5,492 nt of DNA. Source: an uncultured Opitutaceae bacterium (GTDB taxonomy: Bacteria > Verrucomicrobiota > Verrucomicrobiia > Opitutales > Opitutaceae). The position numbers were made by a program, and so were the translations under genes. The stretch is from contig CAKZMS010000606.1 in the NCBI GenBank assembly GCA_937128785.1, positions 1-5,492 on the forward strand, read 5' to 3'. Below the pieces are notes generated by a model. That model saw nothing but the letters and a program-made list of their open reading frames with translations, made no database searches and was not told the DNA's origin. This document shows positions 4,869-5,492 of the stretch, piece after piece. Numbering within the stretch: the first letter of the stretch is position 1; every line of letters starts with the position of its first letter.

Positions 4869-5492
4869 ACAGTGCGCGACCTTTGAAGGTCAGTTCGGCG
4901 ATGCCGGACTTATCGAGTTCGCCTAGGCCCAACTCGGTCATCTTGGTGTATTGATCGAAGGTCGCTTGGGCGAGGGGGGCAGGGATGCCGGACGACTCGG
5001 CCAGTTTCAAGGCGATGCCGGAATCCTTGGCGGCGTGTTCGGCGGAGAAATAGCATTCGTGATCGCGGGCGACCATGTCTTCGCCGTCGGTTTCCAACAC
5101 GCGGGAGCGGGCGCCGGTTTGGCCGAGCACCTTGAGGAGCATTTCCAGATCTAGTCCGAGAGCCTGGCCGATCCCGAGTCCCTCCGCGAGGGCAGCGGTG
5201 TTGATGTTCATGACCATGTTCACCAGGGCTTTCACTTCGGAGGCCTTGCCGGCGGGGCCGACGTAGTGCAGCGCTTCGCTGAGATCGTCGAGTAGCGGCT
5301 TCACCCGGGTGAATTCGGCTTCGTCGCCACCGATCATGAGAAAGAGGGAGCCGTTGCGGGCGGGGGGAATACTCGACGCCATGCAGGCTTCGAGGCTGAC
5401 GGCGCCGGCATCTTTGGCGGCGGAGTCGATCTTGCCGTGGATGGCGGGCGTACGGGTGGCACAGTTGATGAACGTGCGGCCGGTGGCGCCCT
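4867..5492 (-). CDS. 3-hydroxyisobutyrate dehydrogenase-family NAD(P)-dependent oxidoreductase, N-terminus outside window
   Basis: The frame is open from the window edge to TAG at 4867-4869, giving 207 visible residues of an expected 290 or so. The missing part would be most of the N-terminal Rossmann domain. An ATG at 5382 is internal: the family continues upstream through FINCATRTPAIHGKIDSAA and DAGAVSLEACMASS. NGSLFLMIGGD matches the G-x-L-x-x-M-x-G-G region before the all-alpha domain. VGPAGKASEVKALVN contains the catalytic-type lysine (visible residue 87) and the asparagine four residues on (91), as in beta-hydroxyacid dehydrogenases such as 3-hydroxyisobutyrate dehydrogenase and tartronate semialdehyde/glyoxylate reductase. 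The substrate-binding motif usually written APVSGS/APVSGG reads ACMASS here, so specificity may differ. A hairpin follows the stop directly. Substrate is unknown; no neighbour explains it. Confidence 0.88.
   Translation of the reverse strand, partial: GATGRTFINCATRTPAIHGKIDSAAKDAGAVSLEACMASSIPPARNGSLFLMIGGDEAEFTRVKPLLDDLSEALHYVGPAGKASEVKALVNMVMNINTAALAEGLGIGQALGLDLEMLLKVLGQTGARSRVLETDGEDMVARDHECYFSAEHAAKDSGIALKLAESSGIPAPLAQATFDQYTKMTELGLGELDKSGIAELTFKGRAL

Noticed and set aside
4501..4886. Three small open frames in the repeat spacer
   Set aside because: They overlap each other on both strands, cross repeat elements, and show no domain or ribosome binding site.
4867..5382. ATG at 5382 as the true start of the dehydrogenase
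   Set aside because: Family-like sequence continues in frame to the window edge, and the ATG falls inside the usual substrate-binding motif.

Overview
The window is a high-GC bacterial sequence with two parts. Its left half (about 1-2792, plus strand) is the 3' portion of a bacterial microcompartment (BMC) operon. Its right half (about 2965-5492, minus strand) holds unrelated accessory and housekeeping genes separated by repeat-rich spacers. The gene set (CoA-acylating aldehyde dehydrogenase tail, two different BMC-P pentamer shell proteins, a class II sugar-phosphate aldolase with an N-terminal extension, and a malate dehydrogenase-like oxidoreductase) matches the Planctomycetes-Verrucomicrobia type BMC known for L-fucose/L-rhamnose breakdown. 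The GC-rich coding, weak ribosome binding sites and intergenic repeats would fit a verrucomicrobium, perhaps near Opitutaceae. That placement is inference from style, not from a marker gene.

Layout: 1-66 is the last 21 codons of the aldehyde dehydrogenase. BMC-P genes follow at 80-340 and 337-627 and overlap by ATGA. The aldolase is at 676-1761 and the malate dehydrogenase at 1782-2792. Two strong hairpins lie at 2837-2889. On the minus strand are a RelE-type toxin (2965-3228), its overlapping Phd/YefM-like antitoxin (3209-3403), an alpha/beta hydrolase (3585-4331), and the C-terminal two thirds of a 3-hydroxyisobutyrate dehydrogenase-family protein (4867-5492, 5' end outside the window). The spacer 4332-4866 has no credible gene. 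It is a mosaic of short repeats and hairpins, including a 13-bp perfect inverted repeat at 4491-4517.

Working together (inference from family knowledge): the aldolase would split fuculose-1-phosphate or rhamnulose-1-phosphate into DHAP and L-lactaldehyde. The shell would confine the aldehyde, and the aldehyde dehydrogenase would convert it to lactyl-CoA using NAD+. The MDH-like enzyme is a candidate for cofactor recycling. BMC-H shell proteins, phosphotransacylase, kinase and regulator are not in the window and would be expected upstream. The most unusual element is the aldolase: a catalytic core with FucA residue spacing, flanked by a 95-residue N-terminal extension with an LTPMARD motif and by a C-terminal amphipathic helix that looks like an encapsulation peptide. 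The BMC type itself is known, so I do not claim an entirely new system.
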